Shown here: piece after piece, positions 45,743-57,311 of the stretch | Numbering within the stretch: position 1 is the stretch's first letter | How the letters are laid out: every line of letters starts with the position of its first letter | Assembly (NCBI GenBank): GCA_025403435.1 | Contig: CM046341.1 | Span: forward strand, 1,330,802 to 1,394,801 | Direction: 5' to 3' | Source of the DNA: Artocarpus heterophyllus | Taxonomy: Eukaryota; Streptophyta; Magnoliopsida; Rosales; Moraceae | DNA length: 64,000 nucleotides | Made by a program: the position numbers and the translations under genes | The notes under the pieces: generated by a model | Databases searched by the model: none | Seen by the model: only the letters and a program-made list of their open reading frames with translations | Told to the model about the DNA's origin: nothing

Positions 45743-48700
45743 CTACTAGTTCTGCCTCTAATATTACTGCCAACATCAATTCAATTCCTATGCTGAATGG
45801 TAGCAACTTCAAATCATGGCAAGAGAACCTCCTAATAGTTCTCGGAGTCATGGATCTCGACCTTGCGTTAAGGGTTCCTTCTCCTGCACCTCTTACAGAT
45901 AAAAGTTCCTCTGATCAAAAGAAGGACATGGAAATGTGGGAGAAGTCAAATCACATGTGTATGATGATCATGAAGAAGGCCATTCCAGAAGCATTCAGGG
46001 GCACTATATCGGAAACGATAAAGACAACCAAAGAGTTCCTTGAGGACATTGAGAAGAGATTTGCCAAAAATGAAAAGGCTGAAACAAGTACACTTTTGGC
46101 AAACCTCATCTCAATGAGATACAAAAGTAAGGGGAACATCAGGGAGTACATTATGGAGATGTCTCATCTTGCTTCAAAATTAAGAGCACTTAAGCTTGAC
46201 CTTTCTGAGGACTTGCTAGTGCATTTAGTTCTTATATGTCTTCCTGCACACTTCAGTCAGTTTAAGGTGAGCTACAACTGCCAAAAGGAGACTTGGTCTC
46301 TTAATGAGCTCATCTCACATTGTGTGCAAGAAGAGGAAAGGTTGAAGCAAGAAAAGACAGAAAGTGCTCACTTGGCTCATACTTCCAAGGACAAAGGGAA
46401 GAAAAGGAAGAAGGATAAGGACGCTGCAGTTACAGCACCTCAAAAGAAGCAACAAAAGAGACCGGTTGATCCGGAAGGTACGGGTTGCTTCTTCTGTGGA
46501 GCTGCAGGACATAAGAAGAAGCATTGCACCAATTATCACGCTTGGCGTGCTAGAAAAGGTATGCTTCTTAATTTGGTTTGTTCTGAGGTTAATTTAACTT
46601 CGGTACCTCAACACACTTGGTGGATGGATTCTGGTGCAACCACTCACATTAGTGTGTCTATGCAGGGATGCCTGAGATGCCGAAAGCCAACTGATAGTGA
46701 AAGATACATCTACGTGGGCGATGGCAAGAAAGTTGAAGTTGAAGCAATAGGAAAATTTAGATTATTGTTAAAGACTGGATTTTATTTGCATCTTGATGAA
46801 ACATTTATTGTACCGTCTTTTAGACGAAATTTGATTTCTATTTCAGCTTTGGACAAATCTGGTTATTCTTGTTCATTTGGAAATGGAAAATTTAGTTTGT
46901 TTCATGATTCAAAATTAGTTGGTTCTGGTTCTTTATCAGGTTACGATAATCTTTATTTGCTTGATACAATTGCTTCATTTAATGAATCCTTGCAATTAAG
47001 TACACGAGGTATAAAGAGAAAATTAACCAATGAGAATTCAGCTGCGTTATGGCACAAGAGATTGGGTCATATCTCCAGAAGGAGAATAGAGAGACTTGTG
47101 TCAGACAAAATTCTCGACCCCTTAGACTTTACAGATTTTGATATTTGTGTTAACTGTATTAAGGGGAAACAAACCAATAAAAGGAGATTTGAGGCCAACA
47201 GGACTTTGGACGTCTTAGAACTTATACATACAGACATTTGTGGGCCATTCCCTACGGCTTCTTGGAATGGTCAACAATATTTTATAACGTTCATAGATGA
47301 TTTTTCCAGATATGGCTACATATATCTCATTCATGAAAAGTCACAGTCGCTGGATGTGTTCAAAAATTATAAGGCTGAAGTTGAAAATCAACTCAGCAAA
47401 AGGATTAAAAACGTCAGATGTGACCGTGGTGGTGAATACTATGGTAGATATGACGGTTCAGGTGAACAACGTCCGGGACCGTTTGCTAAGTTCCTAGAGG
47501 AAAACGGTATCGTCCCACAGTACACTATGCTGGGTTCACCCATTATGAATGGTGTTGCTGAAAGATGAAACAGAACACTTAAGGACATGGTGAGGAGTAT
47601 GATTTCTCATTCTACCTTACCAGAATCACTCTAGGGAGAAGCACTTAAGACTGCAGCGTATATCCTTAACAGGGTTCCAACTAAAGCAACTACCAAAACC
47701 CCTTACGAACTTTGGACGGGCAAGAAGCCTAGTCTAAAGCATTTGCATGTTTGGGGATGTCCAGCTGAGGCAAGGCCTTATAGGCCTAATGAAAAGAAAC
47801 TGGACTCAAGGACAGTTAGTTGTTATTTTATTGGATACTCTGAAAGATCCAGGGGGTACAAGTTTTATGATCCCACAACCAAATCGATATTTGAGATGGC
47901 GAATGCCAGGTTCTTTGAGGATGTCGAGTTTGTGGGGGGAGATATGGTTAGGAACTTTGTCTTTGAAGAGGAATATATTGATATTCCCACAGCTGTTATT
48001 GACATTGATCAGGTTTCTACTCCTGACATTGTTCAAGAAGCAGACCCAAATCAAGACAATGTCAGAGAACCTCCCATTCCAGAAATTGTTCCAGAAGAAC
48101 AAACTCAACCACCACAAGAACATATGCCATTAAGAAGATCCACTAGAGAAAGGAGAAGTGCGGTGCCAGATGATTACATTGTATTTCTCCAAGAACATGA
48201 GTATGACATTGGTATGGTGGAAGATGATCCAATCAACTTCCGTCAAGCCATGGAAAGTTCTAGATCTCAATAGTGGATTGATGCCATGAATGAAGAGATA
48301 AAGTCTATGAAAGACAATGACGTTTGGGATCTTGTCCCATTGCCTGAAGGTGCGAAACCCGTTGGTTGCAAATGGATATTTAAGACCAAAAGGGATTCGA
48401 AAGGCAATGTGGAGAGGTATAAGGCTCGTCTTGTCGCTAAAGGCTTTACACAGAAAGAAGGCATTGATTATAAAGAGACTTTCTCTCCGGTTTCTTCGAA
48501 AGACTCTTTTAGGATTATAATGGCATTAGTGGCATATTTTGATCTTGAGCTTTATCAGATGGATGTTAAGACTGCGTTCCTCAATGGTGACATTGATGAA
48601 ACAATCTATATGGTGCAACCGGAAAACTTTGTGTCTGGAGATGCAAAGAAGATGGTTTGCAAATTAAAGAAATCTATCTATGGGCTTAAGCAAGCTTCTC

Positions 48701-49803
48701 GTAAATGGTATTACAAATTTCATCAGGTTATCATCTCGTTTGGTTTTGAGATGAATTTGGTAGATGATTGTATATACCACAAGTTCAGTGGGAGTAAGTA
48801 TATTTTCCTGGTTTTATATGTCGATGACATTTTGCTTGCCAGTAACGATATAGGCTTGTTGCACGAAACCAAGAGATTTCTATCAAAGAAATTTGAGATG
48901 AAGGATCTTGGTGACGCCTCTTTTGTGTTGGGTATACAGATACACCGAGATCGCTCTCAGGGTACTTTAAGATTATCACAAAAGGGCTATATCGAAAAGA
49001 TTCTTAAGAGATATGGCATGCAGGATTGTAAACCAGGTGATACCCCTGTGGCTAAGGGAGACAAGTTTAGTCTCAATCAGTGCCCTAAGAATGATTTTGA
49101 GGTTAAGGAAATGCAGAAGATTCCTTATGCGTCAGTAGTAGGGAGTCTAATGTATGCTCAGGTTTGTACGCGTCCGGATATTGCGTACGTTACAGGGATG
49201 TTGGGCAGGTACTTAAGCAATCCTGGAAAGGATCACTGGGTAGCAGCCAAACGAGTCTTGAGGTATTTTTAGAGTATAAAGGATTACATGCTTACGTATC
49301 GGAGGTCAGAACAGTTTGAGATCATTGGGTATACTGACTCCGATTTTGCTAGATGTCAAGATAGTATGAAATCTACATCGGGCTATGTCTATCTTCTGGC
49401 TGGAGGTGCTGTCTCTTGGAAGAGTGCTAAACAGTCTCTTATAGCATCTTCTACAATGGCGGCAGAGTTCATAGCGTGTTATAAGGCGTCCAATAATGGA
49501 ATATGGCTGCGAAATTTTGTCACAGGGCTGCGTATAGTGGACAGTATTCAAAGACCACTCAAGATATTTTGTGACAATAAGTCAACAGTTTTGTATTCCA
49601 ACAACAACAGGAGCTCGACGAAGTCAAAGCATATAGAGATCAAGTTCCTAGTTGTGAAAGAAAGAGTTCAGAGTGGACAGTTGTCTATAGAGCACATCGG
49701 CACAAACTCCATGATTGCAGATCCGCTTACTAAAGGATTGCCACCCAAAATGTTTCATGAGCACACTGCTCGTATGGGTGTCATATCATTTCAGGATATT
49801 TAG
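45743..49803 (+). pseudogene. copia gag-pol polyprotein with four in-frame stops
   Basis: Order along one frame: gag (MLNGSNFKSWQENLLI…), zinc knuckle CFFCGAAGHKKKHC near 46,489, protease WWMDSGATTH near 46,621, GAG-pre-integrase LWHKRLGHIS near 47,047, integrase core (FIDDFSRYGY near 47,290; CDRGGEY near 47,420), reverse transcriptase (KWIFKTKRD near 48,370; YVDDILLAS near 48,818), RNase H (YTDSDFARC near 49,330; ADPLTKGLPPKM near 49,718). Protease-integrase-RT-RNase H order defines Ty1-copia. In-frame stops lie at 47,566-47,568 (TGA), 47,632-47,634, 48,271-48,273 and 49,270-49,272 (TAG), so no full polyprotein is made. The absence of indels and the preserved motifs fit a recent insertion. 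Confidence 0.93.
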
Positions 49804-50232
49804 TTTTAGTGGGAGTTTGTAATTTTAAATGCTCTTATGATATAGACATTTTTTCAGTTATTTCAGTTTATGGATATTTGAGGTTATTTTCTGCAGAAAT
49901 AAAGTTTTCAGTTTATTCACACTCTGATTTTGGTATGGTTTGATCTCACTAAAGTTTTCAGGTGGACTAGTTGGAAATAGGCATGTTAAGATCACATTGC
50001 ATGAAATTTCCATGCTACACATCCATGCTTGATCTTGTCATTAGTTGTATTGGTATATGTGATCATTGATGGGTCTAGTTACGACATATGTAACGAAGGT
50101 CGCTTTGGTCCTATATTGATATGGTTAATGGACAAGATTGTTGAGGTGCATAAGGTTTTGATAGCAAAATTCATGAGCTCATATGGTATAATTCACATTT
50201 ATAAAGTTTCATATATAGCCCAAGTGGGAGAT

Positions 50233-50698
50233 TGTTGGATCAAAATCCAATTATGGGCCAATATATTAAATAAATGTGAATTAAAGGCTATCAATAAGGT
50301 TGTCCAATTAAAAGTGATCAATTTGGGTTTTGGGCTTTTAATGCATCATTAAGTGTGAGCCTCCTATGTTTAGAGACCAAAAGGGAAATTACTAATTTTA
50401 TGATGGGCTAAATTGGTAATTAAGGATAATTGCTAGGGTTTAGCAATTATATAAAGGGGTTGTGGTCCCCAAGTCAGTATGTACATTATTTTTCTATTAC
50501 ACATCTACAGAGAGATTACAGAGTATTCTGATAGGGAGGATTTACGTACTAGACTTGGAAGATCCTCAACCAAAGGGACTCAAGAATTACATTCAATTTA
50601 TGGATTCAGGTTAGTTTCCGCATCTTATTAATATTCTTGACGATTTGACATGAACGATCCTGGGTGATGATGGTTTTCATCACAGTTTTATTCTAACA
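50233..50698 (+). repeat. 3' LTR of the full-length copia element
   Basis: 466 bp, the same length as the 5' LTR with about 15 substitutions and no gap. Preceded by the polypurine tract and followed by GATAG, after which the B3 coding sequence resumes. Confidence 0.95.
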
Positions 50699-50906
50699 GA
50701 TAGGTCATATGGAACACAATAATGCAAATTCTGCTAATCCAGAGATCAACAAAAACCATCACGCCTCACCGCGGCAACCTCTTTCGCCAGACGTTGAGGA
50801 TCATATTGATTACATTTATTCTGGATACGAGGAAATTGCTAAGGATTCCACCGACTCTTTCCGCCGCAGACATGGACCCGTCAAGCCCCGCACCCAATGG
50901 CCATGA

Positions 50907-51255
50907 GCCTCCAAATTAATATAGGGTAGCGTTATAATGCGTCACATAGCAAAATATACAAGCTAATAAATAAATTTCATATTGTTATGTGGCAGGGTGT
51001 TATAAAATAATATTGGTTTCTGAATATTAGGAGTGTGACTGTAAGCCTAATCCTGAACAATTGATCAAGCTATGAAGACAAGGCTGAAGTAAATTTGTAC
51101 TCTTCTAATCACTAGTACTAGCGAGCTATTGTATATTGTGTTGCAATATGAGGGTTAAAACTCTAGATGTAGTACTTAGCTTCCCTTTTTTTTTTTTTTT
51201 GGGTTCCATTTATGGTCGTAGTGTAACTTACTTGAAGCAATATAGTTTGATGCTT
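50907..51255. other. 3' flank of B3
   Basis: Resembles the 3' flank of B5 (the 'caaaatatacaagctaataa' phrase at 50,950 recurs at 56,753). No further gene. Confidence 0.5.
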
Positions 51256-51263
51256 TTATAATG

Positions 51264-51429
51264 GCGTGTTTGGCAAGCATAGTTAGAACTAATTTTTTAG
51301 TTCAAAATACTATAGTATGTGGGAGCTTTACATTGTAGCAATATTTTGCCTTTTACTCTAACAAGTGAGAGTTTTATACTATTCATTAACTAAAAATTTG
51401 GTTCTAACTATATTTGCCAAACACTTAGC
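51264..51429. mobile_element. Recurrent MITE, type copy
   Basis: 166 bp. Ends GCGTGTTTGGCAAGCATAGT and …ACTATATTTGCCAAACACTTAGC are inverted. The flanks TTATAATG (51,256-51,263) and TTATAATT (51,430-51,437) form an 8-bp target duplication with one mismatch, suggesting the hAT superfamily. The interior has 'tatgtgggagctttacatt' and its inverse. This is the cleanest of about nine copies in the window. Confidence 0.8.
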
Positions 51430-51591
51430 TTATAATTTTCTTGTAGCTCCTTTGAACTAGTAATGGAAGACCCTTTATAAGGTTGTAGGAAATCATGGGT
51501 CTTCTCTACTGTCTTGCAGCAAGATCGCTTCTACATCTACAACATATATTTTATATCTTTATCTATTAGTGGGTTTGGCGATATTAGTTTG

Positions 51592-51631
<40 letters not shown>

Positions 51632-51632
<1 letters not shown>

Positions 51633-52905
51633 GGTGTTTAGGAAATATCGTTAGAACTGAAATTTTTGAATTGAAAACTGTGAGACCGTTCATTGTAGCA
51701 CACTTTTTTTTATCACTGTAACTACTAGGGCCAGCAATTTTGGATACGAAACAATAACACGATACGAAAATGACACGATATAAACGGGTTTAGACCGCAC
51801 GAATATTAATTAGGCCATAAATGGGTTGGCACGAATAACACGAAAATAAACGTGTTGGATTCGTGCTAGCACGCTTAACACGCTTAATTAAATCTGCAGT
51901 AAACATGTCAATATAACACGACACGACACGATCCGCCCGTTTATAGTATATTAAAACTTAAAATAAAAAAATTTATAATTTTGCAAGATAAAAGATTTGA
52001 ACTGTACACCTAAGGGTGTATTATTAAGCTTTCCTCCACCACACTAAATTATCATTTTGTACAAAATAAGAGCTTTTAATTTATTTATTATGTTTTTAAT
52101 GCTTTTGAACCTTAAAATAAAAAAATTTCGTGACCCTGAAGGTTTGAAGATTCGACCAGGTTACATTAAATGAGCTTTTGTTGTAAAATAAAAGCTTCCC
52201 TTTTATTTATTATGGTTATAGCAATAAAAAAATTTCAGGTTTTTGCGGTTACAAGGGATCAAACCTTGCTCTCAAGGTTGGAATCAATGTTTTTGGTTAA
52301 AGAAGGGCTTCCAATATATTTGTTATGGATCTAAAGTTTTAAACTAAAAATCCCACATCAAAAACAAAGAGAGACTCTCTCTCCTTTTTACTCTATATAA
52401 ACACTACTTGTTGGAGTGACTAGCGTCCCTTTTGCTTCGACTCACGTTGAGATTAATTTATGTCCAATCTTAAATAGTTAAAATTTAAAGATTGGAAGAA
52501 ATTGCAGTTAAAATATTTAATAATTAAATATTATTTTATTTTTGACATTGATAAAGATTTTTTAGTTTATAGTAAAAAAAATTTATGCAATAAAAAATTT
52601 AATTTTTAAAATTTTGATAGTCAAAATTTTAAAAAAATTTATATAATAACATGTTGTGTTAAACGTGTTTTAGGCGTGTCGTGTTTGTGTTTGTATTTTA
52701 AACACGTTTATTAATCGTGTTTGTGTTTGGTGTCGTGTTCGTGTTTGGTTTAATTGTGTCGTGCTGTAAACGTGTTGACACAAACACGATACGTGACATG
52801 AATTGCCAGCCGTAGTAACTACTTTGTTAGAATTGATTTTGTCAAATATCATTAGTTGTTATAGTATAAAGGTCTCTGATGCTATAATAGTTTTACCCAA
52901 AATCA
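51632..52905. mobile_element. Recurrent MITE split by a nested hAT element
   Basis: The left half (51,632-51,725, from 'ggtgtttaggaaatatcgtt') and the right half (52,815-52,905, with 'gttagaattgattttgtc' and 'aaaggtctctgatgctataa') belong to one copy of the MITE family. They are separated by the 1,089-bp element at 51,726-52,814. A (TA)n run precedes it at 51,596-51,629. Confidence 0.65.
51726..52814. mobile_element. Non-autonomous hAT element nested in a MITE
   Basis: 1,089 bp. Terminal repeats TAGGGCCAGCAATT and …AATTGCCAGCCGTA match at 12 of 14 positions. GTAACTAC is duplicated exactly on both sides (51,718-51,725 and 52,815-52,822), the 8-bp target duplication of hAT elements. Subterminal regions are dense in ACACGA/TCGTGT motifs in opposite orientations at the two ends. 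No transposase frame. Confidence 0.88.
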
Positions 52906-55850
52906 GTTGAAACCACACTTTCTAAATATCATAATATCTATACTTCATGATTATTTAATTGGTCCTCAAAGAGATTTTGACGTAGCAAGTCTCTTAGATA
53001 GAGTTTTACAAGCCAAAGCAGATAGAGAATTTGAAAACCCACCTAAAAATAACCCCACAAGGGGAAGACAAGGGGAAAACAAAAGAGAAATCTCTTTGCA
53101 ATTTCTTTTCTGATATCAAATTCTGAATACAAAAATGAAAGCTTATGGCCTTTATTCAACCAGACCAATAACAGCATAGAGAATGACAAAACAGGAAAGA
53201 AACATTTAAAAAAACTACGTAAAGCCTAGTAAACGACATGTCAACTTGTGAATTTTTGAATGACAACCAAATGAGCTAAACGACATTGTTCCCTGCATCC
53301 GATTTTCTTCTTATTTTCCATCTTTATCCTCACACAAACTCAATTACTTGTCAAGTTCAAGTCCCTTTACTTATTGCCAAAAGTAATTTTATGCTTTGGC
53401 TCATAGCAAAATGAGGTACGTTCTTTCACGACACTATTTCCCCCCTTCATTCTATATGTCTACTTACGGATATTAGTAAAACGAGGCACTAATTAATACA
53501 TTCTCCATAACACTTTATTTTTTAAAATTATTCCTAAACTTATGGCCTAAATATTTTTTTTGTTCATCTCATAGAGAAACGAATTAGTATATATGATTTG
53601 CTTCTCTTTTCATGTAGACTTGGATCATGATCAACATGATGAGAAGGATCTCACTCTTGTAAAATAGAAGCTGATTCGGAGGACCTTGTTAAGAAGTGTG
53701 GTGTCTAATTAACGCCGTTTAAATTGTTACCCTACATGGAAAATTAGAATAAGAAAGAGGTGAAAGAAAAATTATAGAGAGAGTGTGTAATTTTCTCTTG
53801 TAATTTCTTCAACATTATAGTAAATTATTTTATATCTGTTGAAAGTGGACATAGCTCTCACATTAAGGATGAACAACTATAAATTTTGTGTATTCTTCTC
53901 TATTTTTTGTTTTGTATATTTTTTGGTCTAAGTAGAATTAGTGCTTCTAATTCGTGACAAACTTTGCTCTATGCTAGGGCTGAGCAACTAAACCAAACCA
54001 AACAAATTTGCTTATTTATAAATTGGTTTGAAGATTTTTAAAACAAACTAAACCATTTAGGAAATCAAATCCTATTTAAACTAAACCGATTGCTTCTCTA
54101 ATCAGTTTGAATTAATGTGGTATCTTCTAACTCTACCATCTGGTTCTCTTGTATATATCAGGGAATGTCCCCTCCCGATGTGGTGGACTTTTTTCTCTTT
54201 GAGCTAGCCCTTTGTGTTGTAAATCATATTTCAAGTTCCCTTTTTTCTCGGAAGAATTATAATTAACATTAATTTATTTTAAAGTTCGAGTTTTATGTGT
54301 TCATTTAAATATATATATATTTATATTTATATTTCAAGAATGCAAAACTTTGCAACTACATATATATATATATACCGACTTTAAAAAGAGAATCCTTTTT
54401 TTCAGATGAGTTTCGTTTTTTCATTTGTTAAAGTGGTTTGATAGCACTCATAATTTTTTTTTTAATCAAGAGGAGAGAGAATACCATTACTTTTAAATGG
54501 GACTCGGTATAACTTAAACCCTTAACCTATAGTTGGATTAGAGTGGTTTATAATCAACTAGGCTGGCCTCACTCGTCACTGTACTCATAATTTTCTTCCT
54601 AAAAGAAATCATTGATTGGTTGTTCATTGAAGGGGCCGCTTATTCAATGAGGTAGAGAAAAGCTGGTTTTTCACGTATTTTTATATCAGATACAAATGTT
54701 GCTCCTCTTTTTTCTTTTTCTATTTCTGAAAGCTTGCTTTTGTTACTTTTGTTTTTTTTAAATGGACTTGCTTTTGTTGCTTGAAACAAAAGATTTGGTC
54801 CTAAAGAGAGAATTCATCTGAGGCCCTTCCTGCCTTTTGAAACGAGAAAACATTTTTTTTTTGTCTTTTTCTTTTCTCCCATTTTCTTTTCTATTCTCAT
54901 ACTTTTTTTCATACTTGATTCTTTTTTTCTGATTTTTGTCGTTTTTATGCATATTTATCTTTTCCTTCTTAATTTTTTAACTTTTTTTGTAAACATGTTT
55001 GATGCGCATGTACGGAGTGTATGCCTATTAGAAAAGGTGATCTCTCACCAAGCAATCAATGATCAATGTTATAAACTAAGAAAATACAAAGTGATTGCAT
55101 TTTTTTTTATTATTATTATTATTTGCACCCGAAAGTGTTGTAATAACCTAAATAGGAACCATGGCTTATTGGCTATGATTCACCATCAGATAATACGTGA
55201 TTAGCTTCATCAGATAACTACGAAAGTCACGGAATTTATCACCTTTGACCGATTATAATTTAGTGTTATCAGCTAGTTTAATTGGCAATGATTTTCCGTC
55301 GGTGCCCAACAACATATCGTGATATATATTTTGCACATAAACACAAATTATTATACCTTAGTGGGGTGTGTGTATATATAATATTGTAAAGGAAGATTTA
55401 CTTTCTATGCTTATATATTTTCGGTTTAGGTAAAAACCATACTTTTGGTTTTGGATTTTATAAATATACACATTCATATTTGATTTAATACATAAATGTA
55501 TACCTTTTTGGTTAATAATTGATTTTACATTTAAAATAACCAAATTATCCTTAAAAAAGAGAAGACTAAAAAGTCTAAAAAATGATGGAAAAAACCACTT
55601 AGAGGGTATTTTGGACGTTTTGATCTCAAAATCATAAATTCAAAATTCTTTTAAAGTTTTTTTATTTTCCTATTTAAGGGTATTTTTAGTTTTTTTTTTT
55701 TTAAATTGAAGCTTAACCATAAAAAGGTATAAATTTGTGTATTAAATTATATATGAAGGTATATATTTAATGAACAAAGATATAATTTTTGGATAAACAT
55801 AAAACACAAGATGCAAAAGATAAATAATTCTATTGTATATTATAGTTAAG
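52906..55850. other. Intergenic DNA with remnant of family B copy B4
   Basis: Bases 53,360-53,480 resemble the family B leader ('ctcatagcaaaatgaggtac' with a donor-like AG|GTAC). Bases 53,590-53,660 resemble the acceptor and start region ('cttctcttttcatgtag' then 'atgatgagaaggatc'), but no reading frame follows, so this is a dead leader-plus-start remnant (B4). Bases 55,145-55,240 match the upstream block 'ggaaccatgg…catcagataa' of B2 and open the B5 unit. Bases 55,380-55,800 are an AT-rich inverted-repeat-like stretch. Confidence 0.5.
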
Positions 55851-56014
55851 TGGCAGCTAGTTTTAGTTATATCTATTGGGTGTCTCGATTGGTCCCATAC
55901 CATCAAAACATTTCTTTAATCCCTTAACCTTATCTCCATAACACTTATAATATATTAATCCTCAGTGTACCACTACTGGCCAAAATTGCTATTTAATGTC
56001 AACGTCCGAGATCA

Positions 56015-56135
56015 TGATTTCGGGTGCGTTTGGTACGAGTATTTGAGTAGAGTATTTGAATGAAGATTTAAATTTTTGTGAGAGAAAATACTGTAGCAAA
56101 ATGATTCGAACCGTGATTTAAAAACCGAAACAATT
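56015..56135. mobile_element. MITE-like insertion in the B5 leader
   Basis: 'ggtgcgtttggtacgagtat' to 'tttaaaaaccgaaacaatt' has no counterpart in the leaders of B1-B3, where the family phrase runs directly into 'tataatttctcgtag'. It looks like a second, different MITE. The target site could not be defined exactly. Confidence 0.5.
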
Positions 56136-56543
56136 ATAATTTCTCGTAGCAAAACAAAGGTAGAAGCAAATTCTTCCATAACATTCTTTTCTTTTATGAT
56201 ACCCGATTGATATCGAAATATTTCTCATAATAATCATATACTTTGCATAAACAGAGTTGCTTCCGGTTATTAGGATCAGTTTGCTTTTATTTTTCTGTTT
56301 TGGCATTGTGCCTTGTCTATTTTTATTTTTGGATTCTCTGTTTAAGGTCGTTTTTTTTTTTCCATTTCTATCTATATATTCAGAGTGAGAATTTTCGTAG
56401 ATGATGAGATAATTATTAGTAAATGCCAATTTTCTTTGACATTTATTCCTTCTCGCAGCTTTTTTTATTTTTTTATTTTTTTCATAAAAAATTTATAGTG
56501 TATCTATATAATGACTTCACTTTTCAGGTTATCCTTCTGTCAT

Positions 56544-56717
56544 ATGATATGGACCTTCGTCGTTCTATCGATTTTTGTTGCCTTCATCTTGATTTTTGCA
56601 AATAATGCAAATTTCGCTAATCGAGAGATCAACCAAAACGGCCACGTCTCAAAAATGAGGAACACCCTGCCTACTTTGACCGCCGTGGCCACGGGGCTAG
56701 GACAACAGGCCAGCTAG
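56544..56717 (+). pseudogene. Stunted family B peptide gene B5
   Basis: A 57-residue frame. The signal-peptide region MIWTFVVLSIFVAFILIFA is a close match to B3 (MRTFVILTIFVAFILLLA). The next residues ANFANREINQNGHVS align with ANSANPEINKNHHAS of B3, which lies after the copia insertion there. The middle of the precursor (RRIL region) is therefore deleted. The frame stops early, while an alternative frame retains a family-like ending near 56,738 ('gccataagcctcc'). The leader acceptor (TTTTCAG, about 56,527) is kept, but the leader carries a MITE. A secreted 30-odd-residue product is possible; a decaying copy is more likely. Confidence 0.6.
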
Positions 56718-57059
56718 TCCCGTGGCCGCGGCCATAAGCCTCCAATGGTAGCAAAATATACAAACTAATAAATAAATTTCATATTTTTATGTAGCAGTAT
56801 GATAAATAATATTGGTTTAAGCATGTTACGAGTATAAGGCATGTATATGTCTATTATTCATGTAAGTTTACTCAAATGGTCGTGGTGTAACTTAATTGAA
56901 GCAATAGAGTTTCCTCTGTCATTGTTGTAACTTTTATGTGCTTGAGTTTTTAATTGAGTTTTTAAAAGTCTGATCTTGATAAAAGATTAGCTGCTACATT
57001 TTTTTCTTTTTTCTTTTTTTTTGGGTTGAATGCTTGAATTTTAAATTGAACAATTGGAA

Positions 57060-57190
57060 ACATATTATATGTTATTTAAAAGAACGGTTAAAACCAATAG
57101 TTTTGGTTTGAAAACTGTAGCATGTGAGAGCTTACATTGTAACTTTTTACTACATTGTTCACAGTTGTAACTGATGCTTAAAACCACTCT
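57060..57190. mobile_element. Recurrent MITE copy, truncated
   Basis: 'ggttaaaaccaatagttttg' and 'agcatgtgagagcttacatt' match the family interior; the ends are poorly preserved. Confidence 0.5.
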
Positions 57191-57311
57191 TCCAAGAGGC
57201 CCAATACTCAACAAAAAAGAACACTGCAAATAACAGAACTAATATGCTTGGGAGGGCCAAAAAAAGAGTACTAATCAAGTGTTTGTTGACATATTTGTGT
57301 TTCCTAATTAA

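Larger units (their letters stand above)
43747..50698 (+). mobile_element. Full-length Ty1-copia LTR retrotransposon
   Basis: A 6,952-bp element with 466-bp LTRs and GATAG on both sides (43,742-43,746 and 50,699-50,703). Primer binding site TGGTATCTAGAGCC at 44,215-44,228 matches the initiator-Met tRNA type; polypurine tract AAGTGGGAGAT at 50,222-50,232. The LTRs differ at about 15 of 466 positions by eye (roughly 3%). The gag-pol region runs 45,743-49,803 in one frame with four in-frame stops and no frameshift. The leader (44,600-45,150) is GC-rich and full of perfect hairpins. It is inserted in the coding exon of B3, in the same orientation. Confidence 0.96.
43608..50906 (+). pseudogene. 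Family B peptide gene B3, split by a copia element
   Basis: The 5' part (43,608-43,746) encodes 46 residues: signal peptide MRTFVILTIFVAFILLL… ending ADA, then a Lys/Arg-rich stretch. The 3' part (50,704-50,906) continues in the same frame after one copy of the GATAG target duplication: 139 + 203 nt = 342 nt, a 113-residue frame including neither stop nor shift. That length sits between B2 (109) and B1 (115). The downstream part has DHIDYIYSGYEEI, aligning with the Asp/Tyr region of B1. The RRIL motif and the cysteines are absent. As it stands, the 5' part reads 13 more codons into the LTR and stops. The leader acceptor at 43,590 is intact. Confidence 0.78.
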
